Shown here in pieces: positions 15,405-17,292 of a stretch of 17,292 bases of DNA (position 1 is its first letter; every line of letters starts with the position of its first letter). The DNA lies in the NCBI GenBank assembly GCA_002403445.1, contig DHHU01000048.1:41405-58696 (forward strand), in the 5' to 3' direction. The DNA comes from Salinisphaeraceae bacterium UBA4764 (GTDB lineage Bacteria > Pseudomonadota > Gammaproteobacteria > Nevskiales > Salinisphaeraceae). Position numbers and translations under genes: made by a program. The notes under the pieces were generated by a model that saw nothing but the letters and a program-made list of their open reading frames with translations, had not been told where the DNA came from and ran no database searches.

Positions 15405-15643
15405 ATCAGCTGCTTCGTGCCCAGTTTCAAAATGCGGAGTATAACTGCGATGAGTTTTCAGAATTGCTTAGTTAATACGCGCTGATCCTTTAAATCGATG
15501 CCATACGCCGCCTTGGTCATCAGGCGTATACCTGAACGCCAATTCGAAACTGACATAAACCGGGTGCAACGGGTTGAAATAACAACTCGACGATTCGATG
15601 AATACTTATAACCCAATCAAACCAACCTGGAACACCAACAGCC
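15405..15643. other. Divergent intergenic region between yadG and the SDR gene
   Basis: This 239-base gap contains the likely control sequences of two divergent genes. On the minus strand, TATACT at 15438-15443 is a -10-like hexamer for yadG. In its middle is a perfect 7-bp inverted repeat described separately. A TTGAAA (15574-15579) precedes the SDR gene, but no good -10 lies 16-18 nt further on. No gene is visible. Confidence 0.5.
15503..15529. promoter_or_regulatory. Inverted repeat, possible operator for the SDR/AKR genes or yadGH
   Basis: ATACGCC (15503-15509) and GGCGTAT (15523-15529) are exact reverse complements separated by 13 nt. A related GAACGCC follows at 15534-15540, and AATACGC occurs just upstream near 15475. 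Such a dyad in a divergent gap is a typical binding site for a dimeric repressor or LysR-type activator, but no regulator gene is next to it. Confidence 0.35.
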
Positions 15644-16435
15644 ATGGACATTGATTTGAGCGGCAAAACCGCACTTGTGACCGGATCGACCGCCGGTATT
15701 GGTCAGGCCATCGCCGTTGGATTGGCAAACGCCGGCGCCGATGTCATCGTCAACGGACGGACACAATCGCGCGTCAACGAGGCCGTCGACCAGGTTCAGA
15801 AACAGGCTCCCGCAGCCAGAATTCGCGGCGTAGCCGCCGATGTAGGAACCGAGTCCGGATGCCAAGCACTGGTCGAAGCCGAGCCCCATACCGACATCTT
15901 GGTCAACAACGCCGGCATCTTCGAACTTATCGACTTCTACGACATTCCCGACGAGAACTGGCAAAAGCTGTTCGACGTTAACGTCATGTCCGGCGTGCGC
16001 CTGTCACGGGCCTACACGCCGGCCATGGAGCAGGCCGGCTGGGGCCGAGTAATATTCATTTCATCCGAGTCAGCCCAGAATATCCCTACCGAGATGATCC
16101 ACTACGGCATGACCAAGACAGCCAATCTGTCGGTTTCGCGCGGGTTGGCCAAGCGATTGGCGGGCACAGGTGTGACCGTTAATGCCGTGCTGCCAGGGCC
16201 GACCCTGTCCGAAGGCGTAGGCGCTATCTTGGCCGACCTTACCGAAGACGGACAGTCGGTGGCCGAGGCCGGCAAGCAATTCGTGCAAAGCGCGCGGCCC
16301 AGTTCGATCATCCAGCGCCCCGCCACGGTCGAGGAAGTTGCCAATATGGTGGTCTATACTGCATCGCCGCAAGCGTCGGCCACTACTGGGGCTGCGCTGC
16401 GCGTGGACGGCGGCGTCGTCGATGCACTGGTCTAA
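15644..16435 (+). CDS. SDR-family NAD(P)-dependent oxidoreductase
   Basis: This 263-residue short-chain dehydrogenase/reductase is of the classical type. It has the nucleotide-binding TGSTAGIG (13-20), the structural NNAG (88-91), and the catalytic residues S141 (FISSES), Y154 and K158 (HYGMTK). The C-terminus ends in TTGAALRVDGGVVDAL, as in FabG-like enzymes. An R39 in NGRT suggests NADP preference, as inference only. The substrate cannot be told, and the insert around 185-215 (LSEGVGAILADLTEDG) is distinctive. The ATG at 15644 fits the domain start, although the ribosome site is weak. A YeaE-like aldo/keto reductase follows 54 nt downstream on the same strand, suggesting a shared carbonyl-detoxifying or -reducing role. 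Confidence 0.88.
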   Translation: MDIDLSGKTALVTGSTAGIGQAIAVGLANAGADVIVNGRTQSRVNEAVDQVQKQAPAARIRGVAADVGTESGCQALVEAEPHTDILVNNAGIFELIDFYDIPDENWQKLFDVNVMSGVRLSRAYTPAMEQAGWGRVIFISSESAQNIPTEMIHYGMTKTANLSVSRGLAKRLAGTGVTVNAVLPGPTLSEGVGAILADLTEDGQSVAEAGKQFVQSARPSSIIQRPATVEEVANMVVYTASPQASATTGAALRVDGGVVDALV

Positions 16436-16489
16436 TGCATTGAACCGGACTCTTTGCCCCGCATTTACAGGTCGCTCGGAGCCAGCCGC

Positions 16490-17292
16490 ATGAAAACAGT
16501 CACTCTCCCGGACGGCGCCAAGATTCCCGCACTCGGGCAAGGGACCTGGTGCTTGGGCGACAATCCCGAAACTCGCGACGCCGAAATAGAGGCGCTTCGC
16601 GAGGGCATACGTTGCGGCATGACGCTGATCGACACCGCCGAAATGTACGGCGGTGGCCGCTCGGAGCGCTTGGTAGGCCAAGCCATCGTCGACTGTCGCG
16701 ACGATGTTTTTCTGGTGAGCAAGGTCTCGCCAGGCAACACCAGCAAGCAACGACTCATCAAATCCTGCGAGAACAGTCTGCAGCGACTGGGTACCGATCA
16801 TCTGGACATGTATCTGCTGCATGTACCGGGCAGTGCGCCCTATTCCGAAACCATCGAAGCTTTCGAGCAACTACGCGACGACGGCAAAATTGCCCGCTTT
16901 GGCGTAAGTAATCTTGATCTTAGCGAGATTCAGAACTTCGTCGACGCGCCGGGCGGCGACTCTGTGCAGGTCAATCAGTTGCTCTATAACCTCAACCAAC
17001 GGGGTATTGCGTGGGATCTGCTGCCATGGCTACAAGAACGCGGCATCGGCATGATGGCCTATTCGCCGTTCGACCGGCAGGCCGTGATCCGCAACGAGGG
17101 GCTGATTGCCTTCGCCCGAGCACGGCATATTACCCCGGCCCAGACTGCGCTGGCCTGGCTACTCGACCAGGACCGGGTGATCCCAATCCCCAAGGCCTCG
17201 CATCCCGAGCGCACTGCCGACAACGCCGGCGCGCTCGACGTGCGCCTAGACCCCGACGATCACGCCGAGCTCGATCGGCTGTTTCCCGCGCC
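16490..17292 (+). CDS. Aldo/keto reductase, YeaE-like (partial, runs past the window end)
   Basis: This is an NADPH-dependent carbonyl reductase with an intact catalytic tetrad: D48 and Y53 in LIDTAEMYGG, K78 in LVSKV, and H111 in YLLHV. VSNLDL and VNQLLYNL, then MAYSPF and IPIPKAS, are further AKR landmarks. The opening (LGQGTWCLG) and overall pattern are close to E. coli YeaE, a methylglyoxal reductase, so aldehyde detoxification is plausible but unproved. The ATG at 16490 has GGAG 8 nt upstream (16478-16481), a good ribosome site. Here 267 codons are seen before the edge of the window, and about 15-20 more are expected. It follows the SDR gene with 54 nt between them. Confidence 0.93.
   Translation, partial: MKTVTLPDGAKIPALGQGTWCLGDNPETRDAEIEALREGIRCGMTLIDTAEMYGGGRSERLVGQAIVDCRDDVFLVSKVSPGNTSKQRLIKSCENSLQRLGTDHLDMYLLHVPGSAPYSETIEAFEQLRDDGKIARFGVSNLDLSEIQNFVDAPGGDSVQVNQLLYNLNQRGIAWDLLPWLQERGIGMMAYSPFDRQAVIRNEGLIAFARARHITPAQTALAWLLDQDRVIPIPKASHPERTADNAGALDVRLDPDDHAELDRLFPA

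Noticed and set aside
16070..16870. A 266-codon minus-strand open frame across the SDR and AKR genes
   Set aside because: It crosses two well-supported genes, contains no family motif, and looks like a shadow of biased codon positions.

Overview
This window looks like chromosomal core sequence from a moderately GC-rich gammaproteobacterium outside the enteric group. Three conserved gene neighbourhoods support that: mtaD-ubiG-HAD phosphatase, trpS-scpA-scpB-rluB, and ispB<>rplU-rpmA-obgE-proB near rpsT. All three resemble arrangements known from Pseudomonas and its relatives. A Salinisphaera-like or other early-branching gammaproteobacterium is my best guess, but the sequence alone does not settle it. 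I see no phage genes, transposases, CRISPR array, toxin-antitoxin pair or integrase. Nearly all the DNA is housekeeping, with small locally unusual arrangements.

Layout. (1) 99-2886, plus strand: a deaminase for 5-methylthioadenosine/S-adenosylhomocysteine (mtaD), the ubiquinone methyltransferase ubiG, and a HAD phosphatase only 2 nt downstream. By synteny the phosphatase is probably the peptidoglycan-recycling enzyme MupP rather than a true phosphoglycolate phosphatase. (2) 3116-8653, minus strand, read right to left: yciO, trpS, scpA, scpB, then a tightly packed trio fpr-rluB-HhH glycosylase. fpr sits where scpB and rluB are usually adjacent. (3) 8860-9502, plus strand: a BolA-family gene and rpsT (S20, UUG start). 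(4) 9546-12429, minus strand: rplU-rpmA, a strong terminator, then obgE-proB with an ATGA overlap. (5) 12593-13657, plus strand: ispB, divergent from rplU, followed closely by tRNA-Pro(CGG). (6) 13717-15404, minus strand: a YadG/YadH-type ABC exporter pair. (7) 15644-17292, plus strand: an SDR oxidoreductase and a YeaE-like aldo/keto reductase that runs off the window.

Shared themes. MtaD can remove the S-adenosylhomocysteine produced by methyltransferases such as its neighbour UbiG. IspB makes the polyprenyl tail of the quinone that UbiG methylates. ScpA and ScpB form the kleisin complex with SMC for chromosome segregation. S20, L21, L27, ObgE, RluB and TrpS all serve translation or ribosome assembly. 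Fpr, the [4Fe-4S] glycosylase and BolA touch redox and iron-sulphur biology.

No intergenic stretch exceeds 300 bases. The longest are 2887-3115, 8654-8859 and 15405-15643. No convincing new system was found. The observations most worth checking are the glycosylase with Glu at the lyase-lysine position, the fpr-rluB-glycosylase operon, the MupP assignment, and a few inverted repeats.
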